From NCBI GenBank assembly GCA_002309305.1, contig DBWR01000049.1:30763-80817 (forward strand): DNA of 50,055 nucleotides, written 5' to 3'. Positions within the stretch are counted from its first letter, which is position 1; every line of letters begins with the position of its first letter. The stretch is from Treponema sp. UBA1233. GTDB taxonomy: Bacteria > Spirochaetota > Spirochaetia > Treponematales > Treponemataceae. Both the position numbers and the translations under genes were made by a program. Of this stretch, positions 17,404 through 26,034 are shown piece by piece. The notes under the pieces are model-generated. The model ran no database searches. It worked only from the letters and a program-made list of their open reading frames with translations, and was not told the DNA's origin.

Positions 17404-18504
17404 TCAGTTTTTGCTATTTTTTTTCTCCATGTAGTTGATTTGTCCATAAACCGTAGCTATGGCACGCCAATATACATCTGGTATTATAGCACCAATTTGA
17501 ACGTCTGTATAGAGCCCACGGGCCAATGGCTTGTTTTCTACAATGGGAACGTCATTTTCACGGGCAATCTGCTTCATGTTTTGGGCAGTCATACCTTCTC
17601 CCTTTGCTGTAACCGCCGGAGCCTCACTCACTTCCCTCTTCCACTGTACTGCAACCGCATAATGCGTAGGGTTTGTGATGACTACATCAGCTTCCCTAAC
17701 CGCACGGGGAATGTTCTGGCGAAGCATTTCCTTTTGGGCCGAATCCAGATGACTCTTTACTTCAGGATCTCCGTCAAGTTCCTTCATTTCCTGCTTGACT
17801 TCCTGCTTGCTCATCTTCATCTTTCTGCGGAATTCACGCTTTTGCACAAAGAAATCCGCAATTCCGACAAGTACAAGAAACACACCGCAAATGACCAGCA
17901 TCTTGGCGGCTGTGGTTGCAAACTGCTTGAGGGCCTGCATCGGAGTACCCACATACATGGCGGACAAAAGCTTTTTCATGTCGGAGCGAATCACAATTAT
18001 CGCAATAACCGCAATCACGATTACCTTAACGATTGACTTGATTATGTTGAAGAGGCCGGTAAATGAAAAAAGTGTGCGTCTGAAATATTCACCGAATTTC
18101 GGAGCGACTTTCTTGAAATCCATGCTTATCGGCTTTGTGGAAAAGATGAACCCCTTGTTTTGTATCAGATTGGCAATGACAGCGGCAATGGCGCCAACAA
18201 TTCCAAAAGGCAGGAAAAGAATCAGGAAATAGCGGAGGAAAACATAGCCGAACTGACCGTTGTCCACTTTTGATTCATTTATGTGGTTGAAAAAGAAAGT
18301 CATCACTTCTTCAAGCTTCTGTTCAATCCATGGGGCCAAAAAGAACAATATCAAAACGCCCAGCAGAAATACAAGGGCACCATTGAGTTCCTGACTTTTT
18401 GCGACCTGACCTTTCTTACGGGCCTCACGCAGCCTGTGCTCGGTAGGTTCCTCTGTCTTGCCTTCATCTTCTGGGCCGAACCACTGCAAGTCAACCTGAC
18501 TCAT
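17404..18504 (-). CDS. flhB: FlhB, export substrate-specificity switch
   Basis: This 366-residue protein has four membrane helices (about residues 42-60, 88-112, 150-175, 200-222) and a cytoplasmic domain holding the self-cleavage site NPTH (278-281). The family uses this site to switch export from rod/hook to filament proteins. The N-terminal EKTEEPTEHRL-type segment (here GKTEEPTEHRLREARKKG) is also characteristic. The ATG overlaps the fliR stop as ATGA, with AGGAGGT upstream. About 60 bp of non-coding sequence separates it from flhA, in which I see nothing distinctive. Confidence 0.96.
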   Translation of the reverse strand: MSQVDLQWFGPEDEGKTEEPTEHRLREARKKGQVAKSQELNGALVFLLGVLILFFLAPWIEQKLEEVMTFFFNHINESKVDNGQFGYVFLRYFLILFLPFGIVGAIAAVIANLIQNKGFIFSTKPISMDFKKVAPKFGEYFRRTLFSFTGLFNIIKSIVKVIVIAVIAIIVIRSDMKKLLSAMYVGTPMQALKQFATTAAKMLVICGVFLVLVGIADFFVQKREFRRKMKMSKQEVKQEMKELDGDPEVKSHLDSAQKEMLRQNIPRAVREADVVITNPTHYAVAVQWKREVSEAPAVTAKGEGMTAQNMKQIARENDVPIVENKPLARGLYTDVQIGAIIPDVYWRAIATVYGQINYMEKKNSKN

Positions 18505-19325
18505 AGCGAACCTCCTGGACCTAGGATCATGAACAGCCTTCCCAATTCCTTGAACCCCTGCCTGAAGCTTTCGATAAAGAAATCAAGAAAGTATGGAAGT
18601 ATAATTGAAAGGACAAAAAATGCCGTCAAAATCAAAATCGGAAAACCTTCCGCAAGCAGGTTCATCTGTGGGGCCGCTTTTGAAAGGATTCCCATGGTAA
18701 CGTTTATCAAAAAGAGGGTTCCCATCAGCGGCAGGGCGATTATGAGCGCATCACGGAAAAGCGATGTAAGTCCCGTAAGCATGAATACCACAAGATCCTT
18801 GTTGTGGGCTACAATTGAAAATGCATTAAGGGAATCAAAACTGGAAGTCAAACCACCGGAAAACAGAGTCTGGAACCAGTGGTTCTGCATGAATATGAGC
18901 ATGGCGACAAGATTCAGGAATTGGCCCATGAGAGGGTTTTCCACCTGGCTCAGGGAATCGTAAACTTCACTTGCGGCAAATCCCATCTGAAAGGCAAAGA
19001 ACTGGCCGGCAGTACTGAATACCGCAAAAATGAGGGAAATGTAAAAGCCTATGATTATTCCGATTATCCCCTCTCCCAAAAGAAGGAGGACATATTCAAG
19101 ATTAAAAGCTCCTTCCGGACTTATGAACTGTGCGTATGGTGCGTAGATTCCTCCGGTAAGTGATACATGCGGAAAAATAAGATATGCCAGATAGGCGGCA
19201 AGAGTTACCTTTGCGATACGCGGTACTGAACGTGTCGAAAAAAGAGGCAGTGTCATTATCAGCGCAAAGCATCGGACTGCAACCAGAAGGAAAACTGGTG
19301 CATTAGCCACCATCGAATTCAGCAT
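18501..19325 (-). CDS. fliR: FliR, export gate protein
   Basis: This 274-residue protein is almost entirely membrane helices (about six). FliR, FliP and FliQ build the helical export-gate core. The middle segment FQMGFAASEVYDSLSQVENPLMGQF corresponds to the conserved FliR region preceding the plug. The ribosome-binding signal is weak: GTGAT at 6-10 bases upstream would match only the downstream part of the anti-Shine-Dalgarno complement. The start lies 11 bp after fliQ, so reinitiation is likely. Length is typical. Confidence 0.93.
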   Translation of the reverse strand: MLNSMVANAPVFLLVAVRCFALIMTLPLFSTRSVPRIAKVTLAAYLAYLIFPHVSLTGGIYAPYAQFISPEGAFNLEYVLLLLGEGIIGIIIGFYISLIFAVFSTAGQFFAFQMGFAASEVYDSLSQVENPLMGQFLNLVAMLIFMQNHWFQTLFSGGLTSSFDSLNAFSIVAHNKDLVVFMLTGLTSLFRDALIIALPLMGTLFLINVTMGILSKAAPQMNLLAEGFPILILTAFFVLSIILPYFLDFFIESFRQGFKELGRLFMILGPGGSL

Positions 19326-19336
19326 AGGCTATCACG

Positions 19337-19603
19337 CTATCCCATTTTTGGAATGGATTCAAAGAGATTTATCGTATATGTGCGCATGGTGGAAAACAAC
19401 CATCCGCCCAAAAGCGCAAGCATTAGCAGTATGATGAACAGCTTGGGCAAAAATGTAAGGGTCTGTTCCTGAATGGAAGTGGTAGCCTGGAAAATAGCTA
19501 CGATCAGACCGATGATTATGGCGGCACCAAGAACAGGAGCACAAAGAATAAAAACATGCCAGATTCCGTCACGCATTAAAACGGCAATATCACCAATACT
19601 CAC
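19337..19603 (-). CDS. fliQ: FliQ, export gate protein
   Basis: This 88-residue protein has two membrane helices (about residues 14-38 and 50-72) separated by the charged/polar turn ATTSIQEQTLTFLPK, which is the FliQ hallmark. Family length is about 89. The start codon is GTG, with an AAGGAGG 6 bases upstream, so it is well supported. It forms the outer layer of the FliPQR gate with FliP and FliR, whose genes flank it. Confidence 0.94.
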   Translation of the reverse strand: MSIGDIAVLMRDGIWHVFILCAPVLGAAIIIGLIVAIFQATTSIQEQTLTFLPKLFIILLMLALLGGWLFSTMRTYTINLFESIPKMG

Positions 19604-19639
19604 AGTAAGCCTCCTTTTTCATATCAATACAATTCCAAG

Positions 19640-20497
19640 CTACAATCCGACACCGCGGAAAAGCTGGGTAGTCAAAAGTCCCCATCCGTCAACAAGCACA
19701 AACAGCATCAGCTTGAACGGCATGGATATCTGTACAGGCGGAAGCATCATCATACCCATGCTCATAAGTATGCTCGCCACCACCATGTCTATTATCAGGA
19801 ACGGAATGTACAACATAACCCCGATTTTGAATGCCACCGTTAGTTCATGCAGGATATACGCTGGAATCAAAACATAGGTCGGAACATCAGCAAGAGTTCT
19901 CGGCCTGGTGTCAGAAACCATGGACATGAATGTAGTGATGTATGAAGTGTCATCCACCATCTGATTGTACATAAAGAGCCTTATCGGTCCCTCTGCATTT
20001 TCATATGCCTGTTCGATTGAAATCTCATTATTGGAAAGCGGTTTGAACGCGTTTTTGTATACCTGGTTGAATGTGGGCCACATGCAGAAAAGTGTCATGA
20101 AAAGAGCGATTCCGTTAAGGACCGCAGTTGGAGGAACCTGCTGAAGTGAAAGGGCCCTCTTGATGAAGTCCAGTGCAATGCTGAACCTCAGGAAACATGT
20201 GGTAAGGATCAGTATGCTTGGAGCAAGGGTCAAAAGGCTCAGCAAGAGAAGGAGCTGAACGCTGAATGCAACCTGGTGACCGTCCTGTGGTGCACTGGCA
20301 GAGAACTGAATGTTCGGGAAATCAACTCCCGTTATCCTGTCGTTCATCTCTGTGGTTCCCTGAGGAGCTCCGTTGGGGAAATTCTCATTACCAGCAGACT
20401 GTGACGCAATTGGCAGAACACAGAAAACCGTAAGGAGTGAAAAGAAAACAATTTTTGGCAGTTTACTGTGGAAAAATTTTTCAAGTTCTTTTTTCAT
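19640..20497 (-). CDS. fliP: FliP, export gate protein with cleavable signal
   Basis: This 285-residue protein begins with a signal peptide (basic N-terminus, then about residues 15-33 hydrophobic, ending ASQSA). After a short periplasmic segment come four membrane helices. Signatures include LTLAPSILILTTCFLRF near residue 98 and LPPVQISMPFKLMLFVLVDGW near the C-terminus. It forms the pentameric core of the export gate. The gene starts 3 bp before fliO ends its coding run, that is, directly after fliO with an AGGAAGGGAAT upstream. Length is slightly above the E. coli protein because of the N-terminal extension. Confidence 0.95.
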   Translation of the reverse strand: MKKELEKFFHSKLPKIVFFSLLTVFCVLPIASQSAGNENFPNGAPQGTTEMNDRITGVDFPNIQFSASAPQDGHQVAFSVQLLLLLSLLTLAPSILILTTCFLRFSIALDFIKRALSLQQVPPTAVLNGIALFMTLFCMWPTFNQVYKNAFKPLSNNEISIEQAYENAEGPIRLFMYNQMVDDTSYITTFMSMVSDTRPRTLADVPTYVLIPAYILHELTVAFKIGVMLYIPFLIIDMVVASILMSMGMMMLPPVQISMPFKLMLFVLVDGWGLLTTQLFRGVGL

Positions 20498-20500
20498 ATT

Positions 20501-21184
20501 CTATTCCCTTCCTTCCAGGCGTTGGGACTGTCGTTTAAGGGAATCCAAGATTTGTCGTGAGGCGCCGTCTTCAAATGCATTCGTCCTCTTTTGAGTCTTG
20601 GATTCATTTTTCTTCTTTTTAGGCATAAAAAGTTCAAGAACATCTTCAAAACTTCTGGGCCTTTCCACCTTTCCGTTTTTGTCTGCATAAAGATTCATTG
20701 CCTGAATCAATTCGGGATCTTCTATTTCCGTTATAAGATTTACGGAATTGTCGCTAACCCCAAGCAGATATGCCTTGTCAATTAAGGTTACTATCTGAAC
20801 GGATTTACCGGGACTTATCGTAAGGGAAGATACTTTGCGTAAAAATTCATCACTGGACTTTTCCGGATCCACCGACCTTTTCATCAGCTTGAATATAATC
20901 CAGATGATTGCAAGAACAATGGCAAGGACAAGAATCATCCTTAAAAAAACCCACACTGTTCTAAGCGGACTGGTAGCATTTCCGGTAGTGGATTCACCTG
21001 TAGTCCCAGAACCATCCAGGGTATACAGACTTTCGTCAATTTTTGTCTGAGTAATCTGCTGAGACTGTTCGATATTTTCCTGTGAATCAAACGTTGCTGT
21101 ACCTGCTTCCTGTGCGGAAACAAATGCACATACGGCAAAAGACAGAGCGCATAATGCTGCAATGAATTTTTTTGAATTTTTCAA
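20501..21184 (-). CDS. fliO: FliO (FliZ-type) export apparatus assembly protein
   Basis: This 227-residue protein has an N-terminal signal-like helix (about 7-24, ending SAQ), a Ser/Thr/Gln-rich periplasmic part, one membrane helix (about 76-94, TVWVFLRMILVLAIVLAII) and a cytoplasmic domain with VSSLTISPGKSVQIVTLIDKAYLLGV, which is characteristic of FliO. The start codon is TTG, since no ATG is available that would keep the signal helix. A G-run (GGGTGGGGGA) lies just upstream. FliO assists assembly of the FliP ring, whose gene follows 3 bp later. The C-terminal Lys/Arg-rich tail is treponeme-like and of unknown use. Confidence 0.88.
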   Translation of the reverse strand: MKNSKKFIAALCALSFAVCAFVSAQEAGTATFDSQENIEQSQQITQTKIDESLYTLDGSGTTGESTTGNATSPLRTVWVFLRMILVLAIVLAIIWIIFKLMKRSVDPEKSSDEFLRKVSSLTISPGKSVQIVTLIDKAYLLGVSDNSVNLITEIEDPELIQAMNLYADKNGKVERPRSFEDVLELFMPKKKKNESKTQKRTNAFEDGASRQILDSLKRQSQRLEGRE

Positions 21185-21198
21185 TTTTCCCCCACCCT

Positions 21199-21234
21199 TT
21201 TTAAATTGAAGCCACCCCTGAATTCAATTTAAAA
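21199..21234. repeat. 12-bp perfect inverted repeat just upstream of fliO
   Basis: Arms at 21199-21210 (TTTTAAATTGAA) and 21223-21234 (TTCAATTTAAAA) are perfect complements separated by 12 bases. It lies 14 bp before the TTG start of fliO, directly upstream of its G-rich ribosome site, in the only sizeable gap (181 bp) in the middle of the motility operon. It could be an mRNA stem that protects or exposes the fliO start, or an operator. It is not followed by a U-run. Confidence 0.6.
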
Positions 21235-21320
21235 CTAAATATGGCGCCTACGGATTCACCCTTTTCCGAAGACGCTTTTTTTTGCAAGTATGGACCGCAG
21301 GTTTAACAAAACCCACGATA

Positions 21321-21355
21321 CCCCGGAAAACTGTTCAAAAAACTTTTTTCCAGGG
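21321..21355. repeat. Imperfect inverted repeat just after fliY
   Basis: Arms CCCCGGAAAA (21321-21330) and TTTTCCAGGG (21346-21355) pair with one mismatch around a 15-base loop. It sits 10 bp beyond the fliY stop. No U-run follows in the direction of transcription, so it would at most reduce readthrough or act as a 3'-end stabiliser for the upstream part of the message. Confidence 0.5.
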
Positions 21356-21365
21356 CAACTATATA

Positions 21366-22502
21366 TTACATCTGATTTGTAACATGTTCAATAGCCGGAA
21401 GGATTTCTGTTACACGAACACCGAAGTTTTCGTCGATAACCACAACTTCTCCCTTGGCAATCGGCTTATGGTTAACCAGAATGTCTACAGGTTCACCAGC
21501 AAGCTTGTCAAGCTCGATGATTGTACCTTCGCCCATACCCAGAATATCTTTGATTGTCTTTTTGGTACGACCCAATTCTACGGTCATTTCCATATAGACG
21601 TCCATAATCAGGCCGATATTACCCTGTTCGGCGGTTCCACCGTACTGCTGTAAGTTTGGAAATTGCAGTGACTGAACGTTCGGTGTATTCATCATCTGTG
21701 GCATACCCATCTGATTTTGTGCCATACCCATATTTTGCATACCTCCAACAGGTTGTTGCATTGTCATGCCCATACCCGGCATACCTGTCATAACCGGTTG
21801 CTGTCCCATAGGGGCAGTCTGATTAACAGTAGCAGCAGGCGCTGCTGGAGCAGGCCCTCCTCCCAATGCTGTTGTCATGCCATTTGCGACGCTTGAGCTT
21901 ACGGCTTCCCACAATGTGAATGGGCTTCCGTCAACTGTAAGCGGATATGTAAACAGGGCAAAACTTCCCTGTGGCATTCTTACCATTGCTTTTGGCTGAT
22001 TGATTGCTTCTGCTGGATTAGCAGCCAGGCCCTGGATCTTTCCTTCGGCACTCAAATCGGTAATTTCTGCACCGGAGTGTGTTGAAACAAGTTCGCTAAC
22101 CACAGAAAGAGCCATGTCGTCAAGTTCTGTGTTCTCTTCCTTGTTTACAAGGCTTGAAATCTTCTGTGCGAACTCAGGTGAAAGAATAAAGAGGTGGTCT
22201 CCGTTAAGACCGGTTGTGAAGTCAGCCATAACCGCAACAACCATTTCAGGAATCTTTGCAAGAAGCTGATCCCTGTTTGAAACCTCTACTACCGGAGCAT
22301 CAACCGACGCATCCGCACCTGTCATTGTAGAAATGTTGCCAGAGAGTTTGTCCTTCAGTCCTTCTGCAAATTTCTGCAATGTAGCTATATCTAATGATGA
22401 ACTACCTCCAGCTGAAGACGCCCCAGCGGACGGCAGACCTCCCATATCAACACCGGACAACAGTGCATCGATTTCTTCCTGTGATATTGATCCTTCACTC
22501 AT
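21366..22502 (-). CDS. fliY: FliY (FliN/CheC-type) flagellar switch protein with Met-rich linker
   Basis: This 378-residue C-ring protein starts with SISQEEIDALLSG, the short N-terminal peptide that binds CheY-P in FliM/FliY proteins. Residues about 75-210 form a CheC-like/switch domain, although I cannot confirm intact phosphatase motifs. Residues 214-290 form a linker extremely rich in Met, Gly, Gln and Pro (13 Met in 232-271). Residues 297-375 are the FliN (SpoA) domain: LIMDVYMEMTVELGRTKKTIKDILGMGEG and the following VNHKPIAKGEVVVIDENFGVR are typical. The ATG overlaps the fliM stop as ATGA. Confidence 0.93.
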   Translation of the reverse strand: MSEGSISQEEIDALLSGVDMGGLPSAGASSAGGSSSLDIATLQKFAEGLKDKLSGNISTMTGADASVDAPVVEVSNRDQLLAKIPEMVVAVMADFTTGLNGDHLFILSPEFAQKISSLVNKEENTELDDMALSVVSELVSTHSGAEITDLSAEGKIQGLAANPAEAINQPKAMVRMPQGSFALFTYPLTVDGSPFTLWEAVSSSVANGMTTALGGGPAPAAPAATVNQTAPMGQQPVMTGMPGMGMTMQQPVGGMQNMGMAQNQMGMPQMMNTPNVQSLQFPNLQQYGGTAEQGNIGLIMDVYMEMTVELGRTKKTIKDILGMGEGTIIELDKLAGEPVDILVNHKPIAKGEVVVIDENFGVRVTEILPAIEHVTNQM

Positions 22503-23533
22503 AAAGATTCTTCTCCTTCAGCTGTTAACTCTTCAAATTCATCTTCATCGTTTGCTTTAATCTTCTCGATAATCTGAACTGCCCTTTTCTTTCCGATGAC
22601 ACCAGGCTGACAGTAGAATTTCTTCTGGCTGCCGACGCTAAGTACCAGCGGATCGGTTATTTTAGTCGTATTGAACCTTATTACGTCCCCTACGTGCAGG
22701 TTTAATACGTCTTTGATCGGAACATTCATGCTGCCGACTTCGGCAATCAATTCCATATCTACGTCCGAAAGTTTTTCCTTAAGTGTTCCAAGATATTGAG
22801 TCGTGGAACTTCTTCTTACGGAACTGAACCAGAACTGTGACGAAAGCTTTGAAACAATCGGCTCAATCGTAATATACGGAATACAAATGTTCATCATTCC
22901 CGCTTCTTCGCCAATCTTGATTTCCAGTGTGACAAGGATAACCATTTCACTTGGTGGAACAATCTGCGCAAACTGCGGATTTGTTTCAATCTGCTGCAAT
23001 CTTGGCCTGAGGTCTATAACCTGGGTCCATGCTTCACGCATATTGGCAAGAATACGTACGATAATTCCTTCCATAACTGACTGCTCAATATCGGTAAGGT
23101 CACGGTTGACTTTTCCACCCGTATCACCGGAGCCACCGAAAAGGCGGTCAATCATTATAAAGGTAATTTCCGGAGCAATCTCAAGAACAGCGTTACCCTT
23201 TAAAGGATCCATATTGATTACAGCCAAAGTAGTCGGAGTTGGAATTGAACGAATGAATTCTTCGTATGTAAGCTGATCTACGGATGCAACGTGTACATGA
23301 ACCAGTGTCCGCAACTGAGCTGAAAGGCTGGTAGTTGTAAGACGGGCAAAAGTTTCATGCATGTTGGAAACAGTACGAATCTGTTCCTTTGAGAATTTAT
23401 CCGGTCTTCGGAAGTCGTAAATTTTAATACGTCTGGTGTCGGAAACCGGCTTAAAATCATCGGAGTCATTGTCACCAGAACTGATTGCCTGCAGGAGCTG
23501 GTCTATTTCGTCCTGCGATAAAACTTCATTCAT
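22499..23533 (-). CDS. fliM: FliM, flagellar switch protein
   Basis: This 344-residue C-ring protein has the N-terminal CheY-binding segment LSQDEIDQLLQAI (residues 4-16), the middle CheC-like domain with LFGGSGDTGGKVNRDLTDIE (the FliG-contacting GGxG loop), and a C-terminal SpoA domain with VLNLHVGDVIRFN. It couples chemotaxis signals to rotation direction. It starts 24 bp after fliL, with AGGTGGGATAGGGA in front of the ATG. Confidence 0.96.
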   Translation of the reverse strand: MNEVLSQDEIDQLLQAISSGDNDSDDFKPVSDTRRIKIYDFRRPDKFSKEQIRTVSNMHETFARLTTTSLSAQLRTLVHVHVASVDQLTYEEFIRSIPTPTTLAVINMDPLKGNAVLEIAPEITFIMIDRLFGGSGDTGGKVNRDLTDIEQSVMEGIIVRILANMREAWTQVIDLRPRLQQIETNPQFAQIVPPSEMVILVTLEIKIGEEAGMMNICIPYITIEPIVSKLSSQFWFSSVRRSSTTQYLGTLKEKLSDVDMELIAEVGSMNVPIKDVLNLHVGDVIRFNTTKITDPLVLSVGSQKKFYCQPGVIGKKRAVQIIEKIKANDEDEFEELTAEGEESL

Positions 23534-23557
23534 TCCCTATCCCACCTAAGCTGTCTT

Positions 23558-24112
23558 TTACTGCTGCACTACGTCCAATGTTGTAAACCGGACATCACGG
23601 ATACTCGTGTCGCTCAGGATTTCATCATTAATCTGGTCACGAATATTCTGTCTCAAGATTTCTTCATTCTGTGGCTTTAAGTCCATAGAAGTCTGTTCAG
23701 AGAAGAAACGCCTCAAGAAGTCTGTAATTTCAATACGACGGTTTGTAATTTCTGTAGAAGCAGCCTTGTCGTCTTTCTTATAGCCCAATGCAACCTGAAC
23801 TACTACGCTGGAAGGAATCTCTTCGTCAGTGTTTGTGCGGATCTGATCAAGAGATGTGTACCAGTCGTATACTTCACGTTTGGTTGTATACACCTGTCCG
23901 ATTGGACCATTGTTGGTCTGCTTTTTGCCGCCTTTTCCAATAAAGTATACGGCACACCAAACTACTGTAACTATGAAGATGACAGCCGCAAGAGCAATCA
24001 AAATCCATTTCAGCAGCTGGGGAAATGCACCCTTAAGACCACCAGATTTTTTAGTGGTGGTTGCGCCTTCATCCAAGTCTCCAATATCGTCTGCTGCGTT
24101 ATCGTCTGCCAT
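23558..24112 (-). CDS. fliL: FliL, stator-associated membrane protein
   Basis: This 184-residue protein has a short acidic cytoplasmic N-terminus, one membrane helix (about residues 31-55) and a periplasmic stomatin-like FliL domain ending in IRDVRFTTLDVVQQ, the family-typical last strand. FliL rings surround MotB and increase stator output. I use the ATG at 24112, preceded by GGAGG at the right distance, rather than an upstream TTG at 24124. A 70-bp gap to motB holds an AT-rich imperfect inverted repeat (GGCATTT at 24155-24161 with AAATGCC at 24190-24196) of unclear meaning. Confidence 0.92.
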   Translation of the reverse strand: MADDNAADDIGDLDEGATTTKKSGGLKGAFPQLLKWILIALAAVIFIVTVVWCAVYFIGKGGKKQTNNGPIGQVYTTKREVYDWYTSLDQIRTNTDEEIPSSVVVQVALGYKKDDKAASTEITNRRIEITDFLRRFFSEQTSMDLKPQNEEILRQNIRDQINDEILSDTSIRDVRFTTLDVVQQ

Positions 24113-24185
24113 AATATCCTCCAAATTAGAAAAATGCTTCTTAAATTATTTATCGGCATTTCGTATTTTAAAGTATAGCATATTT

Positions 24186-24914
24186 TTAAAAATGCCCTTC
24201 ATCCAAAATCACTATGTCAACTCTGCGGTTATAAGCCTGACCTTCCGGCGTGCTGTTGTCGAACTGCGGCCTTGTGTCTGCATAGCCTGCTATAGAAAAA
24301 TTGGATTCACTTACACCCAAAGAACTCAAATAGTGAAGCACTCCTGCGGCTCGTGCGGCAGAAAGCTCCCAGTTGCTCGGATATCCATTGCCATCGGCAT
24401 CCAGTTGAACAGGATTGTCGTCCGTATGGCCTTCGATTCTATATCTGAATTTGCTGATTTCGGGATCAGAAAAGAAAGTCACCAGGTTCATCAATGTATC
24501 CCTGTTTTCTGCAATGTTCAATTCCGCGCTACCCTGTTCAAAAAATGTATCTGAAAGCAGGGAAATTACGAGTCCCCTTTCATCGCTTGTAACGGTGATG
24601 CGGTTTGTCTTTACATCAGGACTGAAAATTGTAACAGCCTTTTTCTTTGCAGTAGCAAGCATTGTTCCCCTTTCGGAAGAAGGCAATGCACTGACCGTAT
24701 TTCCCAAATCCGCGAGTTTTCCCGGGTTAAGGGATTGGTTTCCACCAGTACGTGTATTAGTAATTGCAGCCTGCAAAGCCGCCATCTGTACTGCATCTGA
24801 ATCAGAAGGATCATAAAGCATGACGAAGAAACACAACATAAGTGTAATCATATCGCCATATGTTCCCTGCCATGCGGTTGACGGCTTACCAGGCGATTTT
24901 TTCTTTCTAGCCAT
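24186..24914 (-). CDS. motB: MotB, stator protein
   Basis: This 242-residue stator component has a single membrane helix (about 19-37) carrying the proton-channel aspartate (D21, in TYGDMITLMLCFFVML). It is followed by the plug/linker and a periplasmic OmpA-like peptidoglycan-binding domain (about 110-240) with YRIEGHTDDNP and NWELSAARA. With MotA it forms the ion-driven torque unit. The conserved Asp and the lack of PomB/MotS features leave H+ versus Na+ open. It lies 17 bp downstream of motA. Confidence 0.95.
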   Translation of the reverse strand: MARKKKSPGKPSTAWQGTYGDMITLMLCFFVMLYDPSDSDAVQMAALQAAITNTRTGGNQSLNPGKLADLGNTVSALPSSERGTMLATAKKKAVTIFSPDVKTNRITVTSDERGLVISLLSDTFFEQGSAELNIAENRDTLMNLVTFFSDPEISKFRYRIEGHTDDNPVQLDADGNGYPSNWELSAARAAGVLHYLSSLGVSESNFSIAGYADTRPQFDNSTPEGQAYNRRVDIVILDEGHF

Positions 24915-24931
24915 AGTCTACCTCTTGCGCA

Positions 24932-25714
24932 CTAGTCTTTTAATACTTCTGGTTCAACAATCTTCTTGTCTTTCGGGCTCAGGTAAGTGAGCAGCTTCGT
25001 AGCCAAGATTCGCGGGTTATCACCAGTTTGAATTGAAAGGACACCTTCAAGAATCATTTCTTTGGCGTTCATCTCACGGTTATTCTGCCACTGCAGCTTC
25101 TGAGACATAGGACCGAACAGCCAGTTTGCAAGGAACGAACCGTAAAGAGTCGTAACCAAAGCAACAGCCATGTTAGGACCGAGCGAACTCTTGTCTTCCA
25201 AGTTGTTCAACATACCGATCAAACCGATAACGGTACCCATCATACCAAAACCAGGGGCAAAACCGGCCCACTGGGTAACTACATTTATCCATTCCATATG
25301 GCGGGATTCAACCTGAGACATTTCGCTTTCCATAATCGAGCGGATAGCGGCACCGTCATGACCGTCAACCATCAGGCGCAAGCCGGAGCGAAGGAATTTA
25401 TCATCAAGATCGTCAAGGCCATCTTCCAATGCAAGGATACCTTCACGACGTGCCTTTTCGCTAAGTGCAACCATCTCGCGGACTGTACGGGCTTCACCGT
25501 AATCGTATTTCTTAAAACACCGTCCGAGAATTTTCCATACACCAATAGCCTGTTCAATTGGAGCACAAATCCACAGAGAGAAATATGAACCACCGACCGT
25601 AACGAATACAGACGGGATATCAAAAATATCGCTCACAGAACCGCCGGAACTGAACACACCCAGCATAATCATGGCAAGACCGCCAACAAAACCTATAAAT
25701 GACGCAAAATCCAT
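24932..25714 (-). CDS. motA: MotA, stator protein
   Basis: This 260-residue protein has four membrane helices (about 1-22, 32-52, 150-172, 182-204) and a cytoplasmic loop with charged residues that contact FliG. The segment WAGFAPGFGMMGTVIGLIGML is the MotA/TolQ family signature. The ATG has a GGGAGG about 12 bases upstream. It follows flbD after an 88-bp gap in which I see no clear signal. Confidence 0.95.
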   Translation of the reverse strand: MDFASFIGFVGGLAMIMLGVFSSGGSVSDIFDIPSVFVTVGGSYFSLWICAPIEQAIGVWKILGRCFKKYDYGEARTVREMVALSEKARREGILALEDGLDDLDDKFLRSGLRLMVDGHDGAAIRSIMESEMSQVESRHMEWINVVTQWAGFAPGFGMMGTVIGLIGMLNNLEDKSSLGPNMAVALVTTLYGSFLANWLFGPMSQKLQWQNNREMNAKEMILEGVLSIQTGDNPRILATKLLTYLSPKDKKIVEPEVLKD

Positions 25715-25802
25715 TTTAGAGAAAATCCTCCCTTTTCATTACTCAGAACGGCAATGATATGACGACAGCATAAAAGTCTGGAAACTCAAGTTATAGAGTT
25801 AC

Positions 25803-26000
25803 CTATAATTCCTGATTAAATCCGCCTATCCGCTTTCTATACCCGACAATTTTGTCGACCACTTCCTGCGGAGACTCGGTAACCACAACTTTTTTGCCAG
25901 AGAGAAGGGTCAAAGTAAGGTCAGGATTCTGTTCCATACTTTCGATCTGGTGAGGATTTATCCAGTACTTTTTTCCATTCAATCTGGTTACTTCTATCAT
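25803..26000 (-). CDS. flbD: FlbD-type small flagellar protein
   Basis: This 65-residue protein has the standard flbD pattern: IEVTRLNGKKYWINPHQIES, then a turn, TLLSGKKVVVTESPQEVVDKI and a short basic end. It is encoded between flgE and motA in spirochaetes and Firmicutes, and its function is not established. Here it is the first gene of the motility operon: flgD and flgE, normally directly upstream, are absent and replaced by an intergenic region and the divergent omega-miaA pair. No Shine-Dalgarno precedes the ATG. Confidence 0.9.
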   Translation of the reverse strand: MIEVTRLNGKKYWINPHQIESMEQNPDLTLTLLSGKKVVVTESPQEVVDKIVGYRKRIGGFNQEL

Positions 26001-26034
26001 ATCTGTATATAATGTACGCTATTGAAAAAGTCGT
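26001..26034 (-). promoter_or_regulatory. Presumed promoter region of the flbD motility operon
   Basis: On the minus strand a TTGACG lies about 35 bp before the flbD ATG, with TTATAT/TATATA hexamers 5-6 bases before the ATG. The spacing between these boxes (19-20 bp) is longer than ideal for sigma70, and CATTAT at 17 bp is a poor -10, so the exact boxes are unsettled. As this is the first gene, some promoter must lie here. I see no good sigma-28 (TAAA...GCCGATAA-type) site. Confidence 0.35.

Noticed and set aside
21321..21355. Intrinsic terminator after fliY
   Set aside because: The stem has a mismatch and a 15-base loop, and no U-run follows in the direction of transcription.
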